In this document: positions 8,156-20,559 of the stretch, piece after piece
Layout: every line of letters starts with the position of its first letter
How positions within the stretch are numbered: position 1 is the first letter of the stretch
Source: Kribbella antiqua
Lineage (GTDB): Bacteria > Actinomycetota > Actinomycetes > Propionibacteriales > Kribbellaceae
DNA length: 64,000 nt
Direction: 5' to 3'
Assembly (NCBI RefSeq): GCF_004345665.1
Contig: NZ_SLWR01000002.1
Span: forward strand, 702,253 to 766,252
The notes under the pieces: model-generated
Told to the model about the DNA's origin: nothing
Seen by the model: the letters and a program-made list of their open reading frames with translations, nothing else
Database searches by the model: none
Translations under genes and position numbers: made by a program

Positions 8156-8992
8156 TCAGTAACCCCGGACCGCACGGAACGCGTCATTTGCACGATCGGC
8201 AGCGCCTTGAAGGGCGGCAGCCGACGGGCCGGCGCCGAGGATCTCCCGGGAGCTTGCTGGTATGACGTTCCGCACGGCCGGGCCGAACACCTTCGTCAGG
8301 CTCTCAGCCGTACCGCCCTGCGCACCAAGCCCCGGAGCGAGCAGCGGGCCGTTGATGTCCAGGTCCTCGTCCGTCGGAGCGATCGTCGCGCCCACCACGG
8401 CACCGAACGACCCAAGAACCTCAGCGTCCGCGTTGAGCGCACGCAGGCCGTCCAGCACCGCGCCTGCGACCGTCGGGCCGTCGACGGTCCGGGCGGATTG
8501 GAACTGCGGCCCCTCCGGGTTCGACGTCAGCGCCAGTACGAACAGACCGGCACCAGCGGCGCGCGCCTCGTCGATCGCCGGCTGCAGCGAACCGAACCCC
8601 AGGTACGGGCTGACCGTCAGCGCGTCACAGGCCAGCGGCCCCTTCTCCGCCAGATACGCCGACGCATAGCCAGCCATCGTCGACCCGATATCGCCGCGCT
8701 TCGCGTCGATGATCACCAGCGCACCCGCGTCCCGCAACCGGATCGTCGCCTGTTCCAACACCGCGATCCCGGCCGACCCGAAGCGCTCGAAGAACGCCGA
8801 CTGCGGCTTGAACACCGCGACCCGATCGGCCAGCGCGTCCACCACGCCGTACGTGAAGGACGCCAGGCCCTCCGGCGAGTCCGGCAGGCCCCACGCGTCC
8901 AGCAGGTGCGCGTGCGGGTCGATGCCCACACACAGCGGACCGCGCGAGTCCATGATGCGCCGCAACCTGGCGCCGAACGGTTCGTTGCTCAT
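8156..8992 (-). CDS. pyrF: Orotidine 5'-phosphate decarboxylase
   Basis: PyrF catalyses the last step of UMP synthesis. The 278 residues and the active-site motif [18 protein letters not shown] place it in the longer, group II (mycobacterial-type) branch. Other signs are [32 protein letters not shown] and VGATIAPTD. The ATG at 8992 overlaps the pyrD stop as ATGA. It is the last gene of the pyr operon here. Its usual right-hand partner mihF has been separated by an insertion. Confidence 0.95.
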   Translation of the reverse strand: MSNEPFGARLRRIMDSRGPLCVGIDPHAHLLDAWGLPDSPEGLASFTYGVVDALADRVAVFKPQSAFFERFGSAGIAVLEQATIRLRDAGALVIIDAKRGDIGSTMAGYASAYLAEKGPLACDALTVSPYLGFGSLQPAIDEARAAGAGLFVLALTSNPEGPQFQSARTVDGPTVAGAVLDGLRALNADAEVLGSFGAVVGATIAPTDEDLDINGPLLAPGLGAQGGTAESLTKVFGPAVRNVIPASSREILGAGPSAAALQGAADRANDAFRAVRGY

Positions 8993-10012
8993 GGCAAACT
9001 CCTGTTGATCTGACGGACCAGCCCGGGCCCGCGGTAGATCAGCCCGGTGAAGATCTGCACCAGACTGGCGCCGGCGTCGAAGAGCCGCGTGGCATCGCAC
9101 GGATCGAGGATGCCGCCGACTCCGATGATCGGCAGCGTGCCGGCCGTCTCCGCGTGGATGTGCGCGACGGTCTTCGCCGCGATGTCCGTCAACGGCCGGC
9201 CCGACAGCCCGCCGGTCTCGCCGGCGAGCGGGTGCGAGGAGACAGCAGGTCGATCGATCGTCGTGTTGGTCGCGATGATCCCGGCGACACCGACATCGGT
9301 GCAGACCGCGAGCAGTTCCTCGATGGCTTGAGCGGACAGGTCGGGCGCGATCTTCACCAGGATCGGCTTGCCCGGGAGCCCACTCACGCTCAGCGACTCC
9401 GCCTCGGCATGCAACGCGGTCAGCAGTTCACGCAGGTGGCCGGCATCCTGCAGCGCCCGCAGCCCCGGTGTGTTCGGCGAACTCACGTTGACCGCGAAGT
9501 AGTCGCCGTACCGGTAAAGCCGCCGCAGCGAGGTCACGTAGTCCTCGACGGCCTCTTCCAAAGGCGTGACCTTCGACTTGCCGATCGAGATCCCGAGTGG
9601 GTATCCCAGCGGGCCGTAGTCAGCAAGCCGATCCGCCAAAGCCGACGAGCCAAGGTTGTTGAACCCCATCCGGTTGATGACAGCCTCGTGCTCGACCAAC
9701 CGGAAAAGCCTCGGCTGAGGATTCCCCGGCTGCGGATGCGCCGTCACGGTCCCGACCTCGACGAACCCGAACCCGAGTGCCCGCCAGCCCGGCAGCGCGA
9801 CCCCGTTCTTGTCCATCCCCGCGGCCAGCCCGACCGGCGAAGGGAACCGGATACCGAAGACAGTCCGGGGCGCGACCGAGCCGAACAGGCGGCCACCAGC
9901 GGCGGCCGCACCTGGGATGCGGCCGAGCAGGCGGAGGCCGTGCAGTGTCCGCTCGTGCGCGACCTCCGCGTCGCCCTTGCCCAGCCGGAACAGCACCGGC
10001 CGGACGACGTTG

Positions 10013-10020
<8 letters not shown>
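8989..10020 (-). CDS. pyrD: Dihydroorotate dehydrogenase (class 2, quinone-linked)
   Basis: PyrD oxidises dihydroorotate to orotate, passing electrons to quinones at the membrane. The 343-residue product shows [52 protein letters not shown] with the catalytic Ser region, and the phosphate-binding [11 protein letters not shown] near the C-terminus. The N-terminal helices [19 protein letters not shown] fit the class 2 membrane-association domain. The likely start is a GTG at 10020 that overlaps the end of carB by 8 bases; upstream GTGs at 10029 and 10032 are alternatives. Confidence 0.93.
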
Positions 10021-13323
<3,303 letters not shown>

Positions 13324-13324
<1 letters not shown>

Positions 13325-14445
13325 CAGGCCCGCCCCTCCATCAACTCGACGAACCGGTCGAACAGGTAGGCCGAGTCATGTGGCCCTGCCGCCGCTTCCG
13401 GGTGGTACTGGACCGAGAACGCGAGTACCCGGCCGTCTCTGCCGGTGAGCCGGAGCCCTTCGACCACGTTGTCGTTCAGCGAGACATGCGACACCTCGGC
13501 CGTCCCGTACGGCGTCTCGACCGTCTCCTCGATCGGGGCGTCGACCGCGAACCCATGGTTCTGCGCGGTGATCTCCACCTTGCCGGTGGCCCGGTCGAGC
13601 ACCGGCTGGTTGATGCCGCGGTGGCCGTACTTCAGCTTGAACGTGCCCAGCCCCAGCGCCCGGCCGAACACCTGGTTGCCGAAGCAGATCCCGAAGTACG
13701 GCTTGTTCTGCTCCAGCAGCTGCTTGAGCAGCGTCGTCGGGTGCTCGGTGGTCTCCGGGTCGCCCGGCCCGTTGCTCATGAAAATGCCGTCCGGGTCGAC
13801 CGCGAGTACTTCCTCCAGCGAGGCGGTCGCCGGCATGACGTGCACCTCGATGCCGCGCTCGGCCATCCGCTTCGGCGTCATCGACTTGATGCCGAGGTCG
13901 AGCGCGACCACGGTGAACCGCTTCTCGCCTTCCGCGGGTACGACGTATGGCTCAAAGGTGGTCACCTCGGAGGCCAGATCCGCGCCGGCCATCTTCGGCT
14001 GCTGCAGCACCTTCTCCAGCAGCGCGGCGGGGTCGAGGACCTCGGTCGAGATCCCGGCCCGCATCGCGCCGCGTTCGCGCAGGTGGCGGGTCAGCGCCCG
14101 GGTGTCGATGCCGGAGATCCCGACGATGCCCTGCCCCTTCAGCTGCTCGTCGAGGGACCTCTTGGCGCGCCAGTTCGACGGGACCCGAGCGGGGTCGCGG
14201 ACGACGTACCCGGAGACCCAGATCTTCTGCGACTCGTCGTCCTCGTCGTTGATGCCGGTGTTGCCGATGTGCGGCGCGGTCTGGGTGACGATCTGCCGGT
14301 GGTACGACGGGTCGGTCAGCGTCTCCTGGTAGCCGGTCATCCCGGTGGTGAACACCGCCTCGCCGAAGGTCTCGCCGGTCGCCCCGTACGACGTACCGGC
14401 AAAGGCCCGGCCGTCTTCCAGGACCAGCAATGCGGGCTGGCTCAT
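13324..14445 (-). CDS. carA: Carbamoyl-phosphate synthase small subunit (glutamine amidotransferase)
   Basis: CarA hydrolyses glutamine and passes ammonia to CarB. The N-terminal domain has [20 protein letters not shown] and [17 protein letters not shown]. The class I glutaminase domain has the nucleophile Cys in [17 protein letters not shown] and the His-Glu pair in [14 protein letters not shown]. The length of 373 residues is typical. The start overlaps the preceding gene's stop (ATGA), and the stop overlaps carB. Confidence 0.96.
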
Positions 14446-14936
14446 TTCTGCTCGGCTCCGATCAGGGTCGAGATGGATGCGGTCAAGGGGGCGGTGTCTG
14501 CCTTCCGGCGGGGGCGGAACCCGGTGTCGAGTGCGCGGCCGTCGTGCTGCCAGCTGACCACCACCAGGCCGGACTTCTCCGCGGTCACCTTGCCGGCGAT
14601 CCCGCGGTCGGTCCGGACTCCGGTCAGATGGTCCGCGGGGATGAACACATCCGCCGCGCCCTGCCGGTGGAAGATCAGGCCGGCCTCACTGACGGCCAGG
14701 TCCGCGATACTGCGGACGCCCAGTTCGTGCACGGCGATCCGGTCCATCCAGTCGCCGGCCGTCGTGGTGGCGACGTACACGCCCTCCACGCCCTTGGTTT
14801 TGTCATCTGCAGGCGCCGCGGGCAGCGGTGCCAGGTCGGCCTGCCGGGCCTGGCGGTTCCGCCAGCCCCGGAACATGCCGTAGTAGGCCGCCGCGAGGAC
14901 CAGCAGCGTGCCGAGAATGCCCAGGAAGGCCTTCAC
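14442..14936 (-). CDS. Membrane-anchored protein of the pyr operon (Rv1382-like position)
   Basis: The 164-residue product has one N-terminal membrane segment ([20 protein letters not shown]), a short basic linker and a beta-rich soluble domain with [26 protein letters not shown]-like basic patches and [19 protein letters not shown]. It starts with a GTG at 14936 that overlaps the pyrC stop (GTGA) and ends overlapping carA. A membrane protein of unknown function in this exact slot, between pyrC and carA, is conserved in mycobacteria (Rv1382) and other actinobacteria. That supports a role linked to the pathway or its membrane context, but none is proven. Confidence 0.82.
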   Translation of the reverse strand: MKAFLGILGTLLVLAAAYYGMFRGWRNRQARQADLAPLPAAPADDKTKGVEGVYVATTTAGDWMDRIAVHELGVRSIADLAVSEAGLIFHRQGAADVFIPADHLTGVRTDRGIAGKVTAEKSGLVVVSWQHDGRALDTGFRPRRKADTAPLTASISTLIGAEQK

Positions 14937-16228
14937 CGGGCCAGCTTTCCGTCGAGGACGGTCGCCGTACCTCTGAGGAAGGTCGCGACCACCTTGCCGG
15001 GCAACGTCATCCCGTCGAACGGCGTGTTCCTGCTGAGGGACGCGGACTCCCCCGGTACGACGGTCCGCTCGGCGGCCAGGTCGACCAGAACCAGGTTGGC
15101 CGGGGCACCGGCTTCGAGCGGACGGCCATGCTCGCCGCCGACCTGGCCGATCGCGGCCGGCCGGTAGCTCATCCGGTCCGCGACATCCGCCCAGGTCATC
15201 AGCTTGGTGTCGATCATCGCCTGCTGGACGACGCTCAGCGCCGTCTCCAGGCCGAGCATGCCGAACGCGGCCGCGCTCCACTCGCAGTCCTTGTCCTCGA
15301 CCGGGTGCGGGGCGTGGTCGGTGGCGACGATGTCGATCGTGCCGTCGGCCAGGCCCTCGCGGACCGCCTCGACGTCGTCCTTGGTCCGCAGCGGCGGGTT
15401 GACTTTGTAGACCGGGTTGTAAGAGGCGGCGAGGTCCTCGGTCAGCAGCAGGTGGTGCGGGGTCACCTCGGCGGTCACTTCGAACCCGCGCTTCTTCGCC
15501 GCCCGGACGATCTCCACCGAGCCCTTGGTGGACAGGTGGCAGATGTGCAGCTTCGAGCCGACGTGGGCGTTGAGCAGGATGTCGCGGGCGATGATCGCCT
15601 CCTCGGCGACACTCGGCCAGCCGGTCAGGCCGAGTACGCCGGACAGCGCGCCCTCGTTCATCTGCGCGCCCTGGGTGAGTCGCGGCTCCTGCGCGTGCTG
15701 CGCGATCACACCGTCGAACGCCTTCACGTACTCGAGCGCGCGGCGCATCAAGGCGGCGTCCCACACGCAGTCGCCGTCGTCGGAGAACACGCGTACCCGG
15801 GCTGCCGAATCCGCCATCGCGCCGAGCTCCGCGAGCTGCGTGCCCTTCCGGCCGACCGTGACCGCGCCGATCGGGTAGACGTCGGCGTAGCCGGCGTCGC
15901 GGCCGAGACGCCAGACCTGCTCGACGACGCCGGCGGTGTCGGCGACCGGATCGGTGTTGGCCATCGCGAACACCGCGGTGAACCCGCCCAGCGCCGCGGC
16001 ACGCGTGCCGGTCAGCACGGTCTCGGCGTCCTCCCGACCAGGCTCACGGAGATGGGTGTGCAGGTCGACCAAGCCGGGGAGCGCGATCAGCCCTTGCGCA
16101 TCGATCGTCTCGGCATCTTTGGGCGCGTCGAGGTTGGTGCCGACGGCAACAATCTTGCCGTTCTCGATGAGCAGATCCGCCACGTCACCGCCAACGATCT
16201 TGGCTCCGGTGATCAGGTAAGCGGTCAT
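14933..16228 (-). CDS. pyrC: Dihydroorotase
   Basis: PyrC cyclises carbamoyl-aspartate to dihydroorotate. The 431-residue class I enzyme shows the metal-binding HxH in [20 protein letters not shown], the FSDDGDCV loop, [20 protein letters not shown] with a metal-binding His, HLSTKGSVE, and the catalytic [19 protein letters not shown]. Its ATG overlaps the pyrB stop by four bases. Confidence 0.96.
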   Translation of the reverse strand: MTAYLITGAKIVGGDVADLLIENGKIVAVGTNLDAPKDAETIDAQGLIALPGLVDLHTHLREPGREDAETVLTGTRAAALGGFTAVFAMANTDPVADTAGVVEQVWRLGRDAGYADVYPIGAVTVGRKGTQLAELGAMADSAARVRVFSDDGDCVWDAALMRRALEYVKAFDGVIAQHAQEPRLTQGAQMNEGALSGVLGLTGWPSVAEEAIIARDILLNAHVGSKLHICHLSTKGSVEIVRAAKKRGFEVTAEVTPHHLLLTEDLAASYNPVYKVNPPLRTKDDVEAVREGLADGTIDIVATDHAPHPVEDKDCEWSAAAFGMLGLETALSVVQQAMIDTKLMTWADVADRMSYRPAAIGQVGGEHGRPLEAGAPANLVLVDLAAERTVVPGESASLSRNTPFDGMTLPGKVVATFLRGTATVLDGKLAR

Positions 16229-17166
16229 GCGGTCTGCTCCTCAGTGGTGTCGTTGCTGCCGGACAGCAGCAGGTAAAGGACGGCCATCCGGACGGCGACG
16301 CCGTTGGTGACCTGTTCGACGATCACGGACCGGGCGGAGTCGGCGACCTCGGCGCTGATCTCCATGCCGCGGTTCATCGGGCCGGGGTGCAGCACGATCG
16401 CGTCGTCCGGCAGCTGCGCCATCCGGTGCACATCGAGCCCGTAGCGGCGGGTGTACTCGCGGGCGCTCGGGAAGTACGCGTCGTTCATCCGCTCCCGCTG
16501 CACTCGCAGCATCATCACCGCGTCACTCTTGGCCAGCGCGCCGTCCAGGTCGTACGACGTCGCGCACGGCCAGCTCGTCATGTCGACTGGCAGCAGCGTC
16601 GGCGGCGCGACCACGGTGACGTCGGCGCCAAGTGTGGACAGCAGCAGAACGTTCGACCGGGCGACCCGCGAGTGCAGGACGTCGCCGACGATCGTGATCC
16701 GGCGGCCTTCCAGCGACCCGAGATGGCGGCGCATGGTGAAGGCGTCGAGCAGCGCCTGGGTCGGGTGCTCGTGGGTGCCGTCGCCGGCGTTGACGACCGA
16801 GCCGGTCATCCAGCCCGAGGTGGCGAGCAGATGCGGCGCGCCGGATGAGCCGTGCCGGCAGACGACGCCGTCAGCGCCCATCGCCTGCAGGGTCAGCGCG
16901 GTGTCCTTCAGGCTCTCGCCCTTGCTCACGCTGGAGCCCTTGGCCGAGAAGTTGATCACGTCGGCCGACAGTCGCTTGGCGGCCGCCTCGAACGAGATCC
17001 GGGTCCGGGTGGAGTCCTCGAAGAAGAGGTTCACCACGGTCCGGCCGCGCAACGCCGGCAGCTTCTTGATCGGCCGATCGGCCAGCGACCGCATCTCCTC
17101 GGCCGTGTCGAGGATCAGGTTGGCCTCGTCGCGCGACAGATCGCCCGCACTCAGCAGATGCCTCAT
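16225..17166 (-). CDS. pyrB: Aspartate carbamoyltransferase catalytic chain
   Basis: PyrB joins carbamoyl phosphate to aspartate, the first committed pyrimidine step. The 313 residues contain the carbamoyl-phosphate loop [27 protein letters not shown] with the mobile loop Ser and Lys, [11 protein letters not shown] and [13 protein letters not shown]. The ATG at 17166 overlaps the pyrR stop as TGATG; a GTG directly upstream at 17169 is the alternative start. No pyrI was seen. Confidence 0.96.
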   Translation of the reverse strand: MRHLLSAGDLSRDEANLILDTAEEMRSLADRPIKKLPALRGRTVVNLFFEDSTRTRISFEAAAKRLSADVINFSAKGSSVSKGESLKDTALTLQAMGADGVVCRHGSSGAPHLLATSGWMTGSVVNAGDGTHEHPTQALLDAFTMRRHLGSLEGRRITIVGDVLHSRVARSNVLLLSTLGADVTVVAPPTLLPVDMTSWPCATSYDLDGALAKSDAVMMLRVQRERMNDAYFPSAREYTRRYGLDVHRMAQLPDDAIVLHPGPMNRGMEISAEVADSARSVIVEQVTNGVAVRMAVLYLLLSGSNDTTEEQTA

Positions 17167-17765
17167 CACGCCTCCACCTTCGTCTTGTCGGCGATCAGCA
17201 CCGCGTCGGTTCCGTCGTACTCGGTCAGGTGGACGGTGACGCGCTCGACCAGAGAGGTGGGCAGGTTCTTGCCCACGTAGTCGGCGCGGATGGGCAGTTC
17301 GCGGTGGCCGCGGTCGACCAGGACCGCCAGCTGGACCGCGCGCGGCCGGCCGATGTCGCCGATCGCGTCCAGCGCGGCGCGGATGGTGCGGCCGGAGAAC
17401 AGCACGTCGTCGACCAGCACCACGACCTTGCCGTCGATCCCGCCGGCGGGGATGTCGGTGTGTTCCAGGCCGCGCGGTGGTTTGAGACCGATGTCGTCGC
17501 GGTACATCGTCACGTCGAGTGACCCTGTCGGCACACTCTGCCCCTCGACCGCGGCGATCCGGGCCGAGATCCGGGCGGCGAGGCCGACGCCACGGGTGGG
17601 GATGCCGAGCAGGACGACCGGGTCGGCACCGCGGTTGCGCTCGAGGATCTCGTGCGCGATCCGGGTCAGTGCCCGGGAAATGTCGGAAGCGTCCAGGACC
17701 GTGCGCGCCGCCGGGTTCTGCGGCTGGGCTACGCCTGGGGACTCTGCGCTCTGGGCAGGGCTCAT
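17166..17765 (-). CDS. pyrR: PyrR: pyr mRNA-binding attenuation protein / uracil phosphoribosyltransferase
   Basis: PyrR binds a hairpin in the pyr mRNA when UMP is abundant and shuts down the operon. The 199-residue product has the PRPP-binding motif [46 protein letters not shown] and VELAVL-like strands ending with [20 protein letters not shown]. It is the first gene of the pyr operon, and its own leader carries a matching RNA loop (17784-17801) just upstream of a strong ribosome site. The N-terminal ~20 residues are a variable extension. Confidence 0.95.
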   Translation of the reverse strand: MSPAQSAESPGVAQPQNPAARTVLDASDISRALTRIAHEILERNRGADPVVLLGIPTRGVGLAARISARIAAVEGQSVPTGSLDVTMYRDDIGLKPPRGLEHTDIPAGGIDGKVVVLVDDVLFSGRTIRAALDAIGDIGRPRAVQLAVLVDRGHRELPIRADYVGKNLPTSLVERVTVHLTEYDGTDAVLIADKTKVEA

Positions 17766-17783
17766 CGCTACCGTTCCTCCTTT

Positions 17784-17801
17784 CCCGCCTCTCTGGACGG
17801 G
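17784..17801 (-). promoter_or_regulatory. PyrR-binding RNA loop in the pyr operon leader
   Basis: The leader RNA reads CCCGUCCAGAGAGGCGGG: a four-base-pair stem (CCCG/CGGG) holding UCCAGAGAGG, which matches the known PyrR binding-loop consensus. The ribosome site AAAGGAGGA (17783-17775) follows directly, so PyrR bound here would hide it. That fits translational repression, the mechanism known for mycobacterial PyrR, rather than an antiterminator. A possible -10 box TACCAT (17835-17830, minus strand) would start a leader of about 58 bases that includes the loop. Confidence 0.85.
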
Positions 17802-17854
17802 TCTTTAAAGGACGTTCGGACCGCTTGACATGGTATCGGATGTGACACGCCGTC

Positions 17855-17884
17855 TTGACGCTGGCCTCTGACCCAGAATATTGT
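17855..17884 (+). promoter_or_regulatory. Promoter of bldD
   Basis: TTGACG (17855-17860) and TATTGT (17879-17884) are 18 bases apart and form a good housekeeping-type promoter pointing to bldD, with a leader of roughly 80 bases. The -10 hexamer abuts the BldD box at 17884-17896. Confidence 0.6.
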
Positions 17885-17896
17885 TACTCTGTGTAA
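17884..17896 (+). promoter_or_regulatory. BldD box (autoregulatory operator)
   Basis: The sequence TTACTCTGTGTAA fits the published BldD operator pattern TNACNCWGNGTNA at every specified position. It lies over the -10/transcription start of bldD itself, as in Streptomyces where BldD represses its own gene when bound to c-di-GMP. Confidence 0.85.
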
Positions 17897-17970
17897 CCGA
17901 GGGGGGTTTCACCGACCGACCCGTTCCGGCGGGCCGGACACCACGAAACTAGTTGGAGGGAAGAACCAGC

Positions 17971-18483
17971 GTGCCTAGCGAATACGCGAAGACACTGGGT
18001 GGCAAGTTGCGCGCCATCCGCCAGCAGCAAGGACTGTCGCTGCACGGCGTGGAAGAGAAGTCCAAGGGTCGCTGGAAGGCGGTCGTCGTCGGCTCGTACG
18101 AGCGCGGCGATCGAGCCGTCACCGTCCAGAAGCTCGCCGAGCTCGCCGATTTCTACGGCGTGCCGATCCGTGAGTTGCTGCCCGGTTCCGCCAGCGCGGC
18201 CGCCGCGGCTGCCGCTCCTCCCCGGTTGATCCTCGACCTGGAGGCCCTGCAACACCTCGACGCGAGCGAGGCCGGTCCGCTGACGCGGTACGCGGCCACG
18301 ATCCAGGCTCAGCGCGGGGACTACAACGGCAAGGTGCTGTCGATCCGGCAGGACGACATGCGTACCCTCGCCGTGATCTACGACGAGTCGCCGACGACTC
18401 TGACCGAGCGTTTCATCTCCTGGGGTGTACTGAACCCGGAGGCGAAGGGCGACGTCGAGGAGTCCGAAGCGGCCGGCGCCTGA
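17971..18483 (+). CDS. bldD: Developmental regulator BldD
   Basis: BldD is the c-di-GMP-dependent repressor of development genes in Streptomyces and relatives. The 170-residue product has the N-terminal HTH (SEYAKTLGGKLRAIRQQQGL to RAVTVQKLAELADFYGVPI) and the C-terminal c-di-GMP-binding domain with both signature elements, RGD at 115-117 and RQDD at 126-129, separated by eight residues as in the S. coelicolor protein. The GTG start at 17971 follows GGAGGG. Its promoter carries a perfect BldD box. Its position between pyrR and nusB is the common one. Confidence 0.95.
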   Translation: MPSEYAKTLGGKLRAIRQQQGLSLHGVEEKSKGRWKAVVVGSYERGDRAVTVQKLAELADFYGVPIRELLPGSASAAAAAAAPPRLILDLEALQHLDASEAGPLTRYAATIQAQRGDYNGKVLSIRQDDMRTLAVIYDESPTTLTERFISWGVLNPEAKGDVEESEAAGA

Positions 18484-18660
18484 CGGAGGCAACAGAGACG
18501 GTCGGGGCTCGTAGCAGCTGGCCCGCGGCCGCCCGCCTTCACTGACCCAGCAAGCACGACCGAAGTACGACGCAGTACCCAGGCGACAGATACCACCTCA
18601 TCTGCCGTCGCAGGCCGGGGCCGTTCCCCCGCGCCGTACCAACCACGGGGACGACGAGCC

Positions 18661-18693
18661 GGCCCGGGACCGTACCGAGACGGTCACCGGGCC
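18661..18693. terminator. Stem-loop between convergent bldD and nusB
   Basis: GGCCCGGGACCGT (18661-18673) pairs with ACGGTCACCGGGCC (18680-18693) with one bulged A, around a six-base loop. It sits just after the nusB stop side and downstream of bldD, and could end both transcripts. There is no T-tract, as is usual in high-GC actinobacteria. Confidence 0.5.
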
Positions 18694-18710
18694 AGAGAGT
18701 CACAGCCCGC

Positions 18711-19121
18711 TCAGATCCCGAGCGTCGGCTTGAGTTGCAGTAACCGCGCCAGCAGGCCGTTCACGAACGCCGGCGACTCGTCGGTGGACAGATCCCGCGC
18801 CAGCGTGACCGCCTCGCTCACCGCGACCACATCCGGCACCTGGTCGTCGAACAGCAGCTCGTAGCTTCCGATCCGCAGGATGTTGCGGTCCACCGCGGGC
18901 ATCCGGTCCAGCGACCAGCCGACCGAGTGCGTCTCCAGCAGCTCGTCGATCACGTCGATGTGCTTCGCGACACCCTCGACCAGCGCCACGGTGAACTCGT
19001 TCACCGGCGGATCGTTGTCGGCCACCCGGTCGGCCAGCGTGCCGCCGACCGGCAGACCTCTGACCTCCGACTCGTACAGCACGTCCAACGCGCGCTTGCG
19101 GGCCTTGCTACGGGCAGACAT
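18711..19121 (-). CDS. nusB: Transcription antitermination factor NusB
   Basis: NusB binds boxA RNA with NusE (S10) to promote rRNA transcription. The 136-residue all-helical product opens MSARSKARKRALDVLYESEV, followed by WSLDRMPAVDRNILRIGSYE, and ends with the conserved VSEAVTLARDLSTDESPAFV NGLLARL region. It lies 24 bases after efp on the same strand, the standard efp-nusB arrangement. Confidence 0.95.
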   Translation of the reverse strand: MSARSKARKRALDVLYESEVRGLPVGGTLADRVADNDPPVNEFTVALVEGVAKHIDVIDELLETHSVGWSLDRMPAVDRNILRIGSYELLFDDQVPDVVAVSEAVTLARDLSTDESPAFVNGLLARLLQLKPTLGI

Positions 19122-19145
19122 GTTCTGTTGTCAGCTTTCCGGTCG

Positions 19146-19709
19146 TCAGGAGGTGACGCGGCCGAGGTAGTCCCCGGTGCGGGTGTCGACCTTGACCTTC
19201 TCGCCGGTGGTCAGGAACAGCGGGACCTGGATGGTGTACCCGGTCTCCAGCTTGGCCGGCTTGGTGCCACCGGTGGACCGGTCGCCCTGCAGACCCGGCT
19301 CGGTGTACTCCACCAGCAGCTCGACCGAGGCCGGCAGCTCGACGTACAGCGGGATGTCGTTGTGCACCGCGACGATGGCGTCCTGGTTCTCCAGCAGGAA
19401 GTGTGCGGAGTCGCCGACCACGTCGGGCTGGATCTGGAGCTGGTCGTAGGTCGACTTGTCCATGAACACGTACGCCGCGCCGTCGTTGTACAGGTAGGTC
19501 ATGTCGCGCTTGTCGACGTTCGCCACCTCGACCTTGACGTCGGCGTTGAAGGTCTTGTCGACCACCTTGCCGGAGAGCACGTTCTTCAGCTTGGTCCGGA
19601 CGACCGCGCCGCCCTTGCCTGGCTTGTGGTGCTGGAACCACACGACGGACCACAGCTGCCCATCCAGGTTGAGCACCATGCCGTTCTTGAGGTCGTTCGT
19701 CGTTGCCAC
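19146..19709 (-). CDS. efp: Elongation factor P
   Basis: EF-P rescues ribosomes stalled on polyproline. The 187-residue length is standard. It begins [20 protein letters not shown], with the tip loop [17 protein letters not shown] near residue 30, and has the S1-like C-terminal domain ending [12 protein letters not shown]. The GTG at 19709 matches the family N-terminus; a longer frame to 19745 was rejected. In many relatives aroQ/aroB lie just upstream, but here a 39-kb island intervenes. Confidence 0.96.
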   Translation of the reverse strand: MATTNDLKNGMVLNLDGQLWSVVWFQHHKPGKGGAVVRTKLKNVLSGKVVDKTFNADVKVEVANVDKRDMTYLYNDGAAYVFMDKSTYDQLQIQPDVVGDSAHFLLENQDAIVAVHNDIPLYVELPASVELLVEYTEPGLQGDRSTGGTKPAKLETGYTIQVPLFLTTGEKVKVDTRTGDYLGRVTS

Positions 19710-19748
19710 GCGGGTATGCCCTTCGAAATCGATCAGCGGTAACACCGG

Positions 19749-19754
19749 ATTGTA
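19749..19754 (-). promoter_or_regulatory. Possible -10 box for efp-nusB
   Basis: TACAAT on the minus strand (19754-19749), 40 bases before the efp start, is a good -10 hexamer. A matching -35 at normal spacing is not clear. Confidence 0.3.
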
Positions 19755-19818
19755 GCGGTCACCTGCGGTTTCCTCCGATTCCGGCCGTTCAACCCCCGCG
19801 AGCGCTTACGCTGGGGCA

Positions 19819-20559
19819 ATGACCGGATTCATCATCTTCGTGGTGGTCATGGTCGTGGTGGCCCTGATCAACAAGGCCAAGCAGCAGTCACGGTCGGGCG
19901 ACGCGCGTCAGCGCGCGATCCAGAAGCTCACCCGGGCCGCCAACCAGCCCGGCAATCCTCCAGGCAGCGGGCAGGCCGGCGCCGCCCTCCAGCAGCTCCT
20001 CCAAGCGGGCCGGCAGCCCCGGCACCTCGGTGAGCACGCATCACCAGGCCAGCCCAGCCAGGCCGCGTACCCCGCTCCCATGCCGTACATGCCGCCGGGA
20101 CAGTTCCAGCCACCTCCGGCGACCTGGCTGCCGTCGTACCAGCCGCAGGGTCACCGGCCGCCTCAGAACCAACTGCCCACGCCGAGGCAGGACACCGACA
20201 CCCGGGTGCGGGAGCTGATGGGCAGCGGCAACGAGGTGGCCGCCATCCGGCTGCTGTGTGACGAGCAGGACATGGGCATCCTCGAGGCGCAGGAGTACGC
20301 GCGCGGCCTGGTCGCTCCGCCCGGCAAGACAGCGCAGCCCAAGCCCGCGACACCTCAGGCACCGGTTCCCGTCGAGGACGAGGCCACGAGGTACGTCGGT
20401 TCGGCCGCGTTCGCCGAGTCGATCTTCGACCTGGACCGGGAGGAGAACACCTGGGCCAGCGGCTGGGTCGACACGCCGGAGCCCGAGGACCGCTCCGACA
20501 TCGACGAGCTCTGGCAGACCGTCAGGAACCCGCCGCGCCCGGGTGCCCAGCCCAGCTGA
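19819..20559 (+). CDS. Single-pass membrane protein with L7/L12-like C-terminal segment
   Basis: The 246-residue product has one N-terminal membrane segment (MTGFIIFVVVMVVVALINKA) followed by a long Pro/Gln-rich cytoplasmic linker. Next comes a short helical unit with TRVRELMGSGNEVAAIRLLC and DEQDMGILEAQEYARGL, which resembles the ribosomal L7/L12 C-terminal fold seen in many uncharacterised actinobacterial proteins, and then an acidic tail. TACGCT lies just upstream of the ATG, so the mRNA may be nearly leaderless. The 3' end overlaps the convergent methyltransferase gene by 38 bases. Function unknown. Confidence 0.7.
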   Translation: MTGFIIFVVVMVVVALINKAKQQSRSGDARQRAIQKLTRAANQPGNPPGSGQAGAALQQLLQAGRQPRHLGEHASPGQPSQAAYPAPMPYMPPGQFQPPPATWLPSYQPQGHRPPQNQLPTPRQDTDTRVRELMGSGNEVAAIRLLCDEQDMGILEAQEYARGLVAPPGKTAQPKPATPQAPVPVEDEATRYVGSAAFAESIFDLDREENTWASGWVDTPEPEDRSDIDELWQTVRNPPRPGAQPS

